From Ligustrum vulgare (lineage: Eukaryota; Streptophyta; Magnoliopsida; Lamiales; Oleaceae), in NCBI GenBank assembly GCA_963555705.1, contig OY743172.1, positions 19,033,446 to 19,097,445 on the forward strand: a DNA stretch of 64,000 bases, written 5' to 3'. Positions 22,368 to 33,014 of this stretch are shown in pieces. Each line of letters begins with the position of its first letter. Within the stretch, counting starts at the first letter, position 1. Under the pieces are notes generated by a model. The model did no database searches. It was given only the letters and a program-made list of their open reading frames with translations, and was not told the DNA's origin. The translations under genes were made by a program, and so were the position numbers.

Positions 22368-25300
22368 GCACCGTCGAATTATTTGGTCAGGTCCCCTTCT
22401 GTACAAAAATGGATCTTCCCAATAAAAGAATTTCAGATCGTGAAAGAACTTTTTCTTCTGCTGGTAAGTAAAATCAGGAGGCAAAACGTTGCTGGCCAAA
22501 TAATTTACATAATCTGCAAACCAGGGCCCCTTATTATTCTCTACCTGCAACATATGGGCTAGCAGCATTAACTGTTCATCTGGAAATACTTCGTTTATGT
22601 CTTCAAGATTTTCCTCATTTACCTGTTCCAATCTGGATAAATGATTCGCAATCTGATTTTCTGTACCTTTTTTATCCCGGATTTCAATATCGAATTCTTG
22701 AAGCAGTAAAACCCATCTGATCAGTCTAGGCTTGGCATCTTTTTTTCCAAATAAGTACTTCAACGCCGAATGATCTGTGTACACCACTACTTTTGATCCT
22801 ATAAGATAAGACCTGAATTTGTCAAAGGCGAACACCACTGCTAACAGCTCTTTCTCAGTTGTGGCATAATTTATCTGGGCATCTGTTAAAGTTCTGCCGG
22901 CATAATAAATTACGTGGAAAATTTTTTCCTTTCGTTGCCCCAATGCTGCCCCCACAGCGTAGTCACTTGCGTCACACATGAGTTCAAAAGGCAAACTCCA
23001 GTCCGGTGCCACGATAATTGGTGCGGTAGTTAATTTTTCTTTGAGTGTATTAAAAGATGACAAACACTCTTCAGAAAAATTAAAGACTACATCCTTCTCC
23101 AATAAACTACACAAGGGCTTCGTGATTTTAGAAAAATCTTTTATAAATCTCCTGTAGAATCCAGCATGTCCTAAAAAACTTCTGACTCCTTTGACTGAGC
23201 TAGGTGGTGGTAATTTTTCAATTACCTGAATTTTTGCCCTGTCCACCTCAATTCCTTTTTCAGAAATCCGATGCCCTAGCACAATTCCCTCATGCACCAT
23301 GAAGTGACACTTCTCCCAATTTAACACCAGATTTGTTTCCGTGCATCTCTTAAGCACTAGGGATAGGTGGTGTAGGCACTCATCAAACGAGGACCCAAAG
23401 ACTGAGAAGTCATCCATGACGACTTCAATAAATCTCTCCACCATATCTGAAAATATTGCCATCATGCACCTTTGGAACGTTGCTGGAGTGTTACACATTC
23501 CAAACGGCATTCTCCTGAAGGCAAATGTACCATAAGGACAGGTAAAAGTAGTTTTCTCTTGATCGGCCAAGGCAATGGCAATCTGATTGTACCCCGAATA
23601 TCCATCAAGAAAACAATAGTGTGAGTGACCCGCTAGCTTCTCCAACATCTGATCGATGAACGGTAATGGAAAGTGGTCTTTTCTGGTTGCAGCATTTAGT
23701 TTCCTGTAATCAATACATACTCTCCAACCGGTCACTGTCCTTGTAGGGATCAACTCGTTGTTCTCGTTCGCAATTACAGTCATGCCTCCCTTCTTTGGCA
23801 CTACATGAACTGGACTGACCCAAGCAGTGTCTGATATCGGGTATATAATACCTGCATCAAGTAGCTTTAAAATCTCTTTTCTCACCACTTCCTTCAAAGT
23901 AGGATTCAGTCTACGCTGTCCTTCTACTGATGGCTTGGAATCATCTTCCATCAAAATTTTATGCATGCAGATAGTCGGACTAATACCTTTGATATCGGCA
24001 ATAGTCCATCCTATTGCGGTTTTGTGTTCCTTCACCACCCGCAGCAGTCGTTCTTCTTCCAAAGCTGTCAAGTGGCTTGAAATAATAATAGGCAGTGTTG
24101 ATGACTCCCCCAAAAATGCATATCGCAGGTGGGTTGGTAAAGGTTTCAACTCCAAAGTGGGAGGAATTTCACACGATGGTCGGGACTTCTGCAAATTTTC
24201 ACCTAATGGTTCAAAATAACGACCTGCCCTCAACGTGAACCTTGGTGATGCTTCCAATTCATTAGCCATCCTTGCCACCTCCTCATTTTCCGAGTTTACA
24301 GATTCTGACTGAACGATGCATGCCTCCAATGGGTCTTTAGGATGCTCCTCATCATATACACTACGAACTGCTTCTTGCACAGTGTCCACCGTGAAACACG
24401 TATCCAATGACGAGGGATATTTCATAGACTTAAAGATGTTGAAGGTGATCTTCTCCTCATCCACACGAAGCACTAGTGTTCCTTCGTGAACATCTATCAA
24501 AGCCTTTCCCGTTCTCAAGAATGGTCGTCCCAAGATGAGAGGAATTGTCTTATCTTCTTCCATATCCAGTATAACGAAGTCCGCAGGGTAAATAAACTTC
24601 CCAATTCTTATCAGTACGTCTTCAAGCAACCCCCACGGGTATTTTATCGAACGATCTGCTAATTGCAAGGAAATAGTGGTTGGTTTTGCTTCTCCAATCC
24701 CGAGCTTCCTGAAAATAGATAAAGGCATTAGATTAATGCTGGCTCCTAAATCACATAAGGCAGATTCAAATTCAATAGAACCAATAGTGCAAGGGAATGT
24801 GAAACTCCCTGGATCCTTCAGTTTGGGAGGCAATTTCTTCTGGATTATTGCGCTGCATTCTTCGGTGAGCATCACTGTCTCATGCTCGTCCATCTTTCGT
24901 TTATTTGTCAGGATTTCTTTCATGAATTTCGCATAGCTCGGCATCTGGGTTAAAGCCTCTGGGAAGGGAATGTTGATGTGCAGCTGCTTGATTTTCTCAA
25001 TAAATTTTGCAAACTGCTGGTCTATTTTATGCTTCCTCAGCCTCTGTAGATATGGTATGGGAGGTACGTAGGCTTTAACTGGGGTCGGGGCCTTCCTCAC
25101 CTCCGCTTCTTCTGCCCTTTCAGATTTTTCCGTTGACTTTTCACTCTCCGTGTGATCAGCTTCTTTCTCTTCCACTGCTTCTGTTAGTATTTCTGAGTTA
25201 TCTGTTCCTTTCACGCTGATTTCTGGTAATTGAACTCCACTTCTGGTTGTAATGGCTTGTACCTGTTCTCGTGGATTTGTTTCTGTATTACTTGGCAATT

Positions 25301-26633
25301 TACCTTGTTGTCTTTCTGAACTTGCGTTTGCCAACTGTCCCAACTGAATTTTTATTTCTTTAATATCAGCTTGATGGTTTTGCAGCAGCTGCAATATCAA
25401 TTCTTCACTTGAAGTCTTTTTCACTCGTTGTTGCTGATGTGGTTGTTGTTGTTGCTGAAACCCTGGTGGTCGTTGGGTGTTTTGATTATTGGCCCATGAA
25501 AAGTTGGGATGCTTTCTCCATTCAGGGTTGTACGTTTGTGAGTACATACCTCCTTGCTGCCTCTGATTGTTCCCAACAAAATTTGCATGCTCTTTATCCG
25601 GTTGACCTTGATATGCCATTGGACACTCGGATAGTGCATGATTCTCAAAACAGTAATCACAAACTATGGTTGCTTGAGCTGCAAGCACTGGCTGCTGATT
25701 CATGCTGTCAAATTTTTTTGTCAATGCGTCCAGTTTAGCATTAATAGCTGTAATTTCATTTACCGCAGCTATTCCACCAGATTTCTGTGCGGTGCGATCG
25801 GAGTACCACTGATAACTATTTGCTGCCATTTTCTCGAATATTTCGGAGGCTTCTTCGTAAGTCAAATCCATCATTGATCCACCCGCAGCTGAATCTGCAT
25901 GCTTCTTGTTATCATTGGTCAACCCGTTGTAGAAAGTTTGTATGAGGATCCAATCAGCTATTCCATGAGTAGGGCATTGACGAACTAGCTCATTGAACCT
26001 CTCCCAAGCTTCAAAAATAGACTCTCCTGGCTGTTGATTGAACGAAAGGATTTCGCGCCTTAATTTTGACATCCGGCCAGGTGGAAAGAACTTGTCAACA
26101 AATTTTTGACTCATTACTTCCCAAGTAGTGATTGTATGGAGGGGCAGCGTGTAAAACCATGCCTTTGCCTTGTCCGCCAATGAGAAAGAAAATAACTTCA
26201 GCTTCACAGCGTCACCCGGAACCCCGTTCATTCGCTGCATGTCACATAACTCTCGAAAGGTTCGCAAGTGTGCATGTGGATCTTCAGACGGCAGCCCATG
26301 AAAAACGGCAGAGTTTTGGATCAGAGAAATCAAGGAAGTCTTGATCTCAAAGTTGTTGGCAGGTATAGCAGGCGGCACAATACAAGTTCCAATATTTCCC
26401 ACTGGGGGAATCATGTAATCCCTTAATGCTCGCCTTCCATTGTTCGGTTGATTTTGTTGTTGAACTACAATTTCTGCTGGCAGATTGTTTTGGTTTGGCT
26501 GAATTGGGTTATCTGCCATTGCCAAATCTGTGTGTTGAGCTGCTTCCAACTGTTGTTTGCGCCTTTGTCGAAAGGTGCGTTCAATTTCTGTATCAAGAGG
26601 AAGCAATTCAAAAGATTTAGTTCTTCTTAACAT
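22284..26633 (-). CDS. Athila-like gag-protease-RT-RNase H polyprotein
   Basis: A 1449-aa open frame, ATG at 26633. Domains in order: retroviral-type gag ~95-275 (FHGLPSEDPHAHLRTF, AWFYTLPL); zinc knuckle CDYCFENHALSEC at 325-337; Gln-rich stretch ~390-402; acidic linker ~480-510; aspartic protease with CDLGASINLMP at 627-637 (the usual DTG/DSG is DLG here, a known Athila-type variant); reverse transcriptase with VMDDFSVFG at 1072-1080; RNase H with CDASDYAVGA and YTDHSALKYL (~1200-1320). After the H2C2-type part (..RRCIPDEEM, ~1425) about 30 out-of-frame residues follow, because the integrase core was deleted. Apart from this the frame is open, in line with the element's youth. Confidence 0.92.
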   Translation of the reverse strand: MLRRTKSFELLPLDTEIERTFRQRRKQQLEAAQHTDLAMADNPIQPNQNNLPAEIVVQQQNQPNNGRRALRDYMIPPVGNIGTCIVPPAIPANNFEIKTSLISLIQNSAVFHGLPSEDPHAHLRTFRELCDMQRMNGVPGDAVKLKLFSFSLADKAKAWFYTLPLHTITTWEVMSQKFVDKFFPPGRMSKLRREILSFNQQPGESIFEAWERFNELVRQCPTHGIADWILIQTFYNGLTNDNKKHADSAAGGSMMDLTYEEASEIFEKMAANSYQWYSDRTAQKSGGIAAVNEITAINAKLDALTKKFDSMNQQPVLAAQATIVCDYCFENHALSECPMAYQGQPDKEHANFVGNNQRQQGGMYSQTYNPEWRKHPNFSWANNQNTQRPPGFQQQQQPHQQQRVKKTSSEELILQLLQNHQADIKEIKIQLGQLANASSERQQGKLPSNTETNPREQVQAITTRSGVQLPEISVKGTDNSEILTEAVEEKEADHTESEKSTEKSERAEEAEVRKAPTPVKAYVPPIPYLQRLRKHKIDQQFAKFIEKIKQLHINIPFPEALTQMPSYAKFMKEILTNKRKMDEHETVMLTEECSAIIQKKLPPKLKDPGSFTFPCTIGSIEFESALCDLGASINLMPLSIFRKLGIGEAKPTTISLQLADRSIKYPWGLLEDVLIRIGKFIYPADFVILDMEEDKTIPLILGRPFLRTGKALIDVHEGTLVLRVDEEKITFNIFKSMKYPSSLDTCFTVDTVQEAVRSVYDEEHPKDPLEACIVQSESVNSENEEVARMANELEASPRFTLRAGRYFEPLGENLQKSRPSCEIPPTLELKPLPTHLRYAFLGESSTLPIIISSHLTALEEERLLRVVKEHKTAIGWTIADIKGISPTICMHKILMEDDSKPSVEGQRRLNPTLKEVVRKEILKLLDAGIIYPISDTAWVSPVHVVPKKGGMTVIANENNELIPTRTVTGWRVCIDYRKLNAATRKDHFPLPFIDQMLEKLAGHSHYCFLDGYSGYNQIAIALADQEKTTFTCPYGTFAFRRMPFGMCNTPATFQRCMMAIFSDMVERFIEVVMDDFSVFGSSFDECLHHLSLVLKRCTETNLVLNWEKCHFMVHEGIVLGHRISEKGIEVDRAKIQVIEKLPPPSSVKGVRSFLGHAGFYRRFIKDFSKITKPLCSLLEKDVVFNFSEECLSSFNTLKEKLTTAPIIVAPDWSLPFELMCDASDYAVGAALGQRKEKIFHVIYYAGRTLTDAQINYATTEKELLAVVFAFDKFRSYLIGSKVVVYTDHSALKYLFGKKDAKPRLIRWVLLLQEFDIEIRDKKGTENQIANHLSRLEQVNEENLEDINEVFPDEQLMLLAHMLQVENNKGPWFADYVNYLASNVLPPDFTYQQKKKFFHDLKFFYWEDPFLYRRGPDQIIRRCIPDEEMVWSIHNCSNISIWHFRASSSD

Positions 26634-26740
26634 GAATTTATAAAGACAAATCGAAAATAAATCTAACTAAATTAAAAAAATAGCAAAACAAAATTCAAAT
26701 TAAAGTAATAATTTATTAGTATCGATATTAGTAAAAACAG

Positions 26741-26758
26741 TCCCCGGCAACGGCGCCA
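26741..26758 (-). other. Primer binding site, tRNA-Asp type
   Basis: TGGCGCCGTTGCCGGGGA on the minus strand, 6 nt after the 5' LTR end. This 18-mer is the classical Athila PBS, complementary to the 3' end of plant tRNA-Asp. Confidence 0.9.
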
Positions 26759-26764
26759 AAAACT

Positions 26765-28213
26765 TGTTCACCGACATCTCGCAATACGAAATATCCCCGC
26801 AAGTGAACGGGTCGTGAAGAGTAGTTAAAATGGACCTAAGAGTCCGGATTATCGTTCCCACGAGGACCGTTTACTAAGTACCGAAATGTGTAAATTCTTA
26901 TCCCTATTTGAACAAAGAAATGAGTTTTTGAATGTTTGGAAACTAATGTTTATAACTATGACTAACAAATTAAAACTTTGCACAAAATTGAGGTTTCGTA
27001 ATTGCTGATTGTTTTTAAGTATGATTGAAAGTGGTTGGGATTCACGAGTTCACCTAGCCAATTAAATCAATTCCTGTTCCAGATTTTATTTTCTAAATAT
27101 GTGATCGATCAAGTTCACTAAATTAAGTTGAGATTCCTCTCTTGAGTTTAAATCAACTCTACCTAGATAAGTCAACCTTGTATCTCTACAGCGGGTCCGA
27201 ATATTCCTTATCTAAATGCATTACATGCGAGAACTTAAACATGATCGCACTAATCACGGAAGTATATCTCTATCTCTCGTTCAATTAATGGATTTATCAC
27301 CTAGATCTATGTTATTAACTCACCTCTCGGATTATGGAAATAACACATAAAGTCATGAATAAGTGGCCAATTCATTCAAGCATTAAACGCAATAATAAAC
27401 CAACACATGCATTACGGCGTTAAAACAAGGAACATGGAATTAAAGTAATATGACTAGGCTACGTCGTGATTCCCAACGTTAGGATTAGTTACACATAATA
27501 ACTGAATCGTAAAAACAATCTGAATTAAAATTAAACATGCTGGAGTTTATGAGTTCAACAATGAGAAAAGAAGGCTTGCACCAAGATTTGATTTCCCGTG
27601 TTTAGCTACTAATCTCCAGTGCTTTTTCTGTGATTGAGTCTCCTCGCCAATTCGATGTTAATAGCCAAGAATCCTCCAATCTTCAGCTCTGCACACAAAC
27701 TGCCCTTTCGTTCCTCACGCCTCGGTTACAACTTAGGTCAATTTCCCGAGTCTTCCTCTTTAAAATCGCGCACAAAAGCCCAGTACAGGCCCAGTCGGAC
27801 ACCCACGCGATCGCGTGGTTGGAACGTCAGCGATCGCGTGGGCGAGCCATTTTTCGCTCTGCATGAATTTTATCGCCTTGTCGCGATCACTAGCCTTGAA
27901 GCTTAGCGATCGCGACCTGGAGGATTTCCACGCGATTCGCCATCTTTCTCTTGGCCTTCAAGTTGGTCCTTTGATTTTATTTGCGACATGTATCCCCCAC
28001 TATTGATTTGATCAATTTGACCCTAGAATTTCTGTTTCTCTTCAATTCTCCTTCTTTTGAGCTTCATTTCCGGTAATTACTTCCTTGCTCCTCTTTTCGA
28101 CCAAAAATCTGAAATAACAACAATTAAATGCAATTTAGGTAGACTAAATTCATAAATCAACACGATGAATTCTCATTTTGGCATATTCCCAAGTGTATAA
28201 AACACACCTATCA
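26765..28213 (-). repeat. 5' LTR of Athila-like element
   Basis: 1449 bp, about 99.5% identical to 16328-17776. The same GCGATCGC palindromes are at about 27803-27910. Confidence 0.97.
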
Positions 28214-28218
28214 ATCAC

Positions 28219-28247
28219 AGTACCTTTCTTTGGGCCCGGATTCAACA
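28219..28247 (-). repeat. 3' LTR of Tat element, detached end
   Basis: The 29 bp ending CCCGGATTCAACA match 41913-41941, the terminus of the other Tat LTR, and complete the LTR broken at 16327. Confidence 0.95.
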
Positions 28248-28312
28248 CTAGTCCCTCAAATCCGAAGGGATCATTCATGGTCGTGTAGGATTTGCCATGA
28301 TTTCACAGCATT
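28248..28312 (-). other. Tat polypurine region, duplicated
   Basis: On the minus strand 'GGATTTGAGGGACTAG' lies directly before the 3' LTR. The 65 bp 28248-28312 have a close direct copy at 32246-32310, on the far side of the antisense gene. Confidence 0.6.
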
Positions 28313-28663
28313 AACTTTTTAGGGAGTCAATAATGAAATTCCTTAGGTAAGGCTCGGATCCATATCATAGCCGACCTTCTGCCTCGAATTTTCTCTCCCT
28401 ACTGGCCAGGATCATATCAGCGCATTTCCTAGGCGGCGCATTCAATTCGGAGGAGCTATCGGTATTTATTTCCAAGAAATATATATATAAAATGGGAGGG
28501 GGGCAGCATTTCGCAGCGCGTGGCATGCACTGTGGTAGCTGAACGATTTTTGTCCCTCCCTTTGACGGCTGGCGCTTTGATTAGCTCATTTTCCAAGAAG
28601 CATGGGTTACCCACATTAATCATGCGGCTCACGAAACTCAAGGAATCTAGACCGTTAGGATGC

Positions 28664-28673
28664 CTATAAATCC
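28664..28673 (+). promoter_or_regulatory. TATA box for the antisense gene
   Basis: CTATAAATCC at 28664-28673 is followed by a CT-rich leader ('cttcattttaccatttcacc', 'ccatctctctcttccttgcg') of the kind seen in plant 5' UTRs. The first large coding frame starts about 540 bp downstream. Transcription from here runs opposite to the Tat gag-pol. Confidence 0.55.
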
Positions 28674-29209
28674 TTCTTCATTTTACCATTTCACCTTTTA
28701 CCATTTTCTTAGAATCTTTGCAGCCATACTTTCGCGAAAACTTGCACCATCTCTCTCTTCCTTGCGAGTTTCGTGTCTTTTCTTCAAGGGTTTTCTACCC
28801 ACCATCCACCCTTAACGTTTCATAGTTTTCCTTGGCGAGTTCTTCATTTTAAGTGCACAGTGTCAAGCATTCGTCTTTTGAAGGTAAATCTCTTGATCCC
28901 TGTATATGCAAGACTTTCTTATTTTTAGTTTCTCATTGTGGGTTTGAGAACTCTGTTTTTGCACTTTGTTTTTCTTTTGTTGAGTCTGACTCTCCTTTAA
29001 AACAAAAAGAAAAAATGGAAAGAGTTGGGGGAACGGGTTCACAGGAAATGTTAGCGATGGCGGTTCCCATCAGAGGTTTCTGCCCCATCTCTTTATCGGT
29101 TTTTAGTTCCCATTTCTTTAGGGAGCAGGTTAAGAGGAGAAATAGGAAAACCAGTGGCATAATTTATTTGAGTGATTCTGACAGCGAAGAAGAAAAACAC
29201 TAGAACTAC

Positions 29210-31810
29210 ATGGCTCATCTGTCATCCGAGGAGGAATCCGCGCTTAGGGAACTCCGAAGCAAACGAGACAGGGACTTGGGAGGAGAAATGGCAGCGGGCT
29301 CCTCTTCAGGTCACCAGGACCTCAGCTTGATCGTTAGGGCACCGTTTAGGGCGCATAGGGAAGAGTTGGGTTTGACTGTTGAGGAGATCGCTCAGGTAGA
29401 AGATTGGGTTGACCAGGTCAACAAAGTTTCGGGCTACCATGTCGACCCCGATCCAAACCCAGAGTCATGGGAAAGCAGTGAGATTGCTACTGAAATCCGA
29501 AGGATCGATTTGGCCTCGGCTTCGACAAAATTCAGGTTGCCAGAAGGGGTCCATCTGGTGCTCCCTACCCCCTTCCTGCCGACCTTGCAGCCCTCCCCCG
29601 GGCCAGGCGGCTATATGCCACGATGCCCTTTCTTACGGGATGAGGCTCCCCCTGCATCCCTTTTTCAGGGCACTGCTTAGGAGCTATAACTTGTGCCCCT
29701 ACCAGCTGGCCCCCAATTTCTGGACTCAGGCTGTGGGGACTTGGTTGGCGTGGCAAGAGGTCAACCCGGATCATCCCATCTCACTGCACATCATTCACAC
29801 TCTCTATACTTTGAAGAAATCAGTTAGGAGGGAGAGAGACGTGAGATCGGATGTTAAGGATTGGTATTATTTGTCCCCCAGAGGTTCTTATACTCCCGTT
29901 ATTACCGGTCACCCTACCTCAATAAAGAACTGGAGGAACCAGTGGTTCTGGGTTGCTGGGGAGTGGCAGAGTTCTCCTGTGGACCCTAGTCCAAAAATTA
30001 CAGTTCCCCGAACTCTTTCCCTACCTAGTGAGTCTTATATTTGCTTTAGAGTCTTTAAGTGTCATGCGTCTTTTTCTCTTTCATCCATACTCACTTTTCT
30101 TGACTACTTCTTAACATATTATTGGCTTATGGCAGGGGACACTTTTGCCCATCTCCTCCCTGACGCGGATCTAGCGGCAGTGAGGCGTCTATTTGCCTAC
30201 AAGGGTACTTTCCAAGGGGTCATACAACAGAACAAATTATTCGTTAAACACGGTCTTATGCGAGCTATGAGTAAGTTCGCCTCCTTATTGCTGTTACATC
30301 TTGTGTTTGTTCGTTTTGTTTTTCATATATAACCCCCATTGTCCTCCTTTCCTTGCTAGGTTCCAAAGAATTCCCAAAGATTTCTTTAAAGGGCCTCATG
30401 GCTACAAAGGTTCCTCCAGCTCTGCGCCATGGGAGCGAGGTTGAAAGAAAGCAGAAAGCGGTCTTGGCCGACCTGCAAATTGGGGTGGCAAGAGAAGTGT
30501 CTGAGAAGTCTACTGCCCAGCTTCAGGGCCCTCTCCCAGCTCTACTGCCACCGCCCACTTTGCTGCCAGTGGGTCCCCAACAACCCAACATTGCTGGAGA
30601 GGCCGATCCTGAAAAAGGCGTCGCCAAAGGGAAAGGGAAGAGGTCGGATAGAGGCGGACCCAAGAGGGGCAGGGAGACTAAGGATGCCCCAGTGCCACCT
30701 TCCTTGTCCGAGGACATTTCTGAGCAAGCACTTGAGGAGGAGCCCGCTCCCTTAAAAAGGCTCAGAAGGGGAAAAGGCAAGGAGTCCACTTCCGCACCTC
30801 CGCCATCAATGATCGAGGAACTGGAGGATGAGCCATCCGTGCCCATGCCGGGCTTGGCTTATGAAGTGACACCAGAAGGGGCGGAAGAGCTTAAGCATAT
30901 TAAAACCAGCATCCTCCCCAGAGATGTCACTTTCAACCCTTCATTGTTCGACTCACCCAGTTCGCCTCCAGCCAGGGCGGCCTTAATTACCGAACAGTTT
31001 TGGACAGAGGGTTGGGCCGCCTTTTCCTCCAGTGCTACTCCATCTCGGAAGCTGCTTGCTGCCAAGGCTATGAACGCCAGAACTCTGGCTCTCATTGACG
31101 AGGTAGAGTCCTCCGTGGAGGTAGCTCAACGGGATAAGAGGGATGCTGAGACTGCTCTCCGCCATGCTGACAATATGCTTAAGGAGATTAATGACCTTAA
31201 GGCCCAGCTGTCCATAGCCCGCAAATCTTCTTCAGAAGAGAGGGCTAATGCGAAGCGCCTCCAAGAGGACAATGGCAAATTGAAGCATGACCTCCATGCC
31301 TTTGAATCAGACGTGGCGGTCTTATGCAAAAAATTGGATGATTCCAATCGTGCACAATCTATTGCCTCTGAGGCCCTGGCCGTCGCTAATGCAGCCAAGT
31401 TGAAGTTAGAAGCTGAGGCGGCAGCGGTAAACGAAAAACTGGGGAGGGAGCTGGAGGCTAGGGCGAAAGCAGATGAGGACCTTTCCTCGCTGGAAAAACA
31501 CATGCAAACGAGGATCACTGAAGTCTTGGAACAGACCGTCGCAACACGGGTGGAGAATGCTTTAAAAACTAGAGTGTCGGAAGCTGTCCAGGACTTCAAG
31601 GACACCTTTGAGGAGACCCCTGAGTATGAGGCTATGCAGCGGGTTTTTGGGAACTTAGGGGCTAGGATGGCCTTTGGGGACGTGAAGGAAGCTTTTCCAA
31701 CCTTGGACCTGTCCTTCATTGAAGCATTTTACCCCGAGCCTCAAGATGCTCCTGCAGATCCTTTAGACGCATCCAGCAAGGGTTCTCCAGAAGGCGTTCC
31801 TCCACAATGA
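29210..31810 (+). CDS. Antisense ORF of Tat element: gypsy-type transposon domain plus coiled coil
   Basis: Reads against gag-pol. Exon 1 runs from ATG 29210 to about 30027, intron 1 is 30028-30135 (GTGAGT..GGCAG), exon 2 is 30136-30270, intron 2 is 30271-30359 (GTAAGT..GCTAG), and exon 3 is 30360-31810; phases agree across both junctions. One +1 frameshift lies between about 29564 and 29607. The exon 1 product (GMRLPLHPFFRALL, SYNLCPYQLAPNFW, KNWRNQWFWVAGEW) matches the 'putative gypsy type transposon' domain common in plants. Exon 3 has a basic Pro-rich part (GKGKRSDRGGPKRGR) and then ~200 residues of coiled coil (LKAQLSIARKSSSEERANAK). Antisense ORFs at this site are known from Tat elements; their function is unknown. 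An upstream short frame, 28853-29203, ends IIYLSDSDSEEEKH, 6 nt before the ATG, and may be an N-terminal or leader reading frame. Confidence 0.8.
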
Positions 31811-33014
31811 TCCTCTTCCATCTTTTACCTTTTTGTTAGTTAGTATGTTCGTTTGTGTTTTCTTCTTCTTCCCTTTTTTTTTTTTTTTTTTTTGTGAGTG
31901 CCCCGGCACCTAATATTGTGAGTGTAGCCTTTATTTGATTTGTAAATGCCTCATTTTCATGAATGGAATGGTCTACTTATATTTCGGCGTAGCAACATTT
32001 CTAACTGTTTAAGCATGAATATTTCCAAGTGCGAGTGTTTCCTAATTGTATGATGATATGTGGGGCATTATGAATGTCTGTCTGTAAATGTCTTGATTTG
32101 TAAAATACACCTGATTTAGAGCACCTCGGATAGGCATAACTTAGTTCGGCTGAAGGGGCTGCTGTGCCTTTCCTCCTTGGCCATTAGTCCAAGGCGATAT
32201 CTAAACTTTGGTCATGGATGGCCATATGGCCATATTTTGGGCGTGCTAGTCCCTCAAATCCGATGTGGTCATTCATGAGCGGATCGAATTTGTCATCACT
32301 TCGCAGCAATAATTCTATTCAAGTTTAATCATTCGCTATACCCCCAGATCCGACACAATTGATGTACTTACGTTTGCTAATTAGATCTGATCTTGACCAA
32401 CCTTTGAGCGATTTCATCTCAAAATTATGTGACATCTATATTTACAACTTTGTATGAACCTCTGTTAATGTCGCAGTGTAAATTCACCGGAGTCCCTTGT
32501 TTTTAACAAAAATCCTGCCTGGCGGAGGCGTGTGGTATTTGCGGCCAAAATAACATAAGAATTTTTTACGTTTGTCTTTTACGCTTATGCACACAGCACT
32601 TAGTATATATATATATATCTTGCAAACGCTTTGTCCAGATGTATGAACTAACTTAACGCACCAAGGATTTTGGTTTACGTGACAACATTTGATTATTTTT
32701 GAATGATTCCAAACATATTGCGCGGTGAATGACGGTGAACGAGTGCAGCACCTTAGATTTGAGTGGTTCGAAGCATTTATCGTATTAAAACTCCCAATCC
32801 TTACATGGTGATCGTAGTTTAGCCTTATGAGAGTCCCTTGTCCTTAACAATTTTTATGCATAGTGTGGACGTATGACGTCATGACCAAAATAATTTTAGA
32901 ATGTGCGTTTATCCATTATGGTTGTCTAATAGAGATTGGCGTAATTTTTAACGCAGCTCGCCCACGATTTTTTGAAATAATATGATAATGTTGCAATCAT
33001 ATAGGAATATAGTT
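31811..33014. other. Tat spacer between antisense gene and pol
   Basis: Non-coding. It includes a T-run at 31876-31892, a possible 3' UTR of the antisense gene, and the duplicated polypurine segment 32246-32310 ('ctagtccctcaaatccg'). Confidence 0.6.

Larger units (their letters stand above)
16328..28213 (-). mobile_element. Athila-like Ty3/gypsy element, integrase core deleted
   Basis: Two 1449-bp LTRs (16328-17776 and 26765-28213) bound an 11.9-kb element with perfect 5-bp target duplications ATCAC (16323-16327 and 28214-28218). It reads on the minus strand: 5' LTR at the right, PBS TGGCGCCGTTGCCGGGGA complementary to a tRNA-Asp 3' end, gag-protease-RT-RNase H, a truncated integrase, a long spacer, an env-position ORF, a polypurine tract and the 3' LTR. 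The PBS, the large size and the extra ORF after pol match the Athila group. Only about seven substitutions separate the LTRs by eye (0.5%), so the insertion is recent and the youngest layer of the nest. Confidence 0.95.

Noticed and set aside
30523..31719. Long minus-strand frames over the antisense gene (30523-30846, 31126-31719)
   Set aside because: They are shadows opposite a coiled-coil coding exon; Ser/Ala-rich translations without family resemblance.
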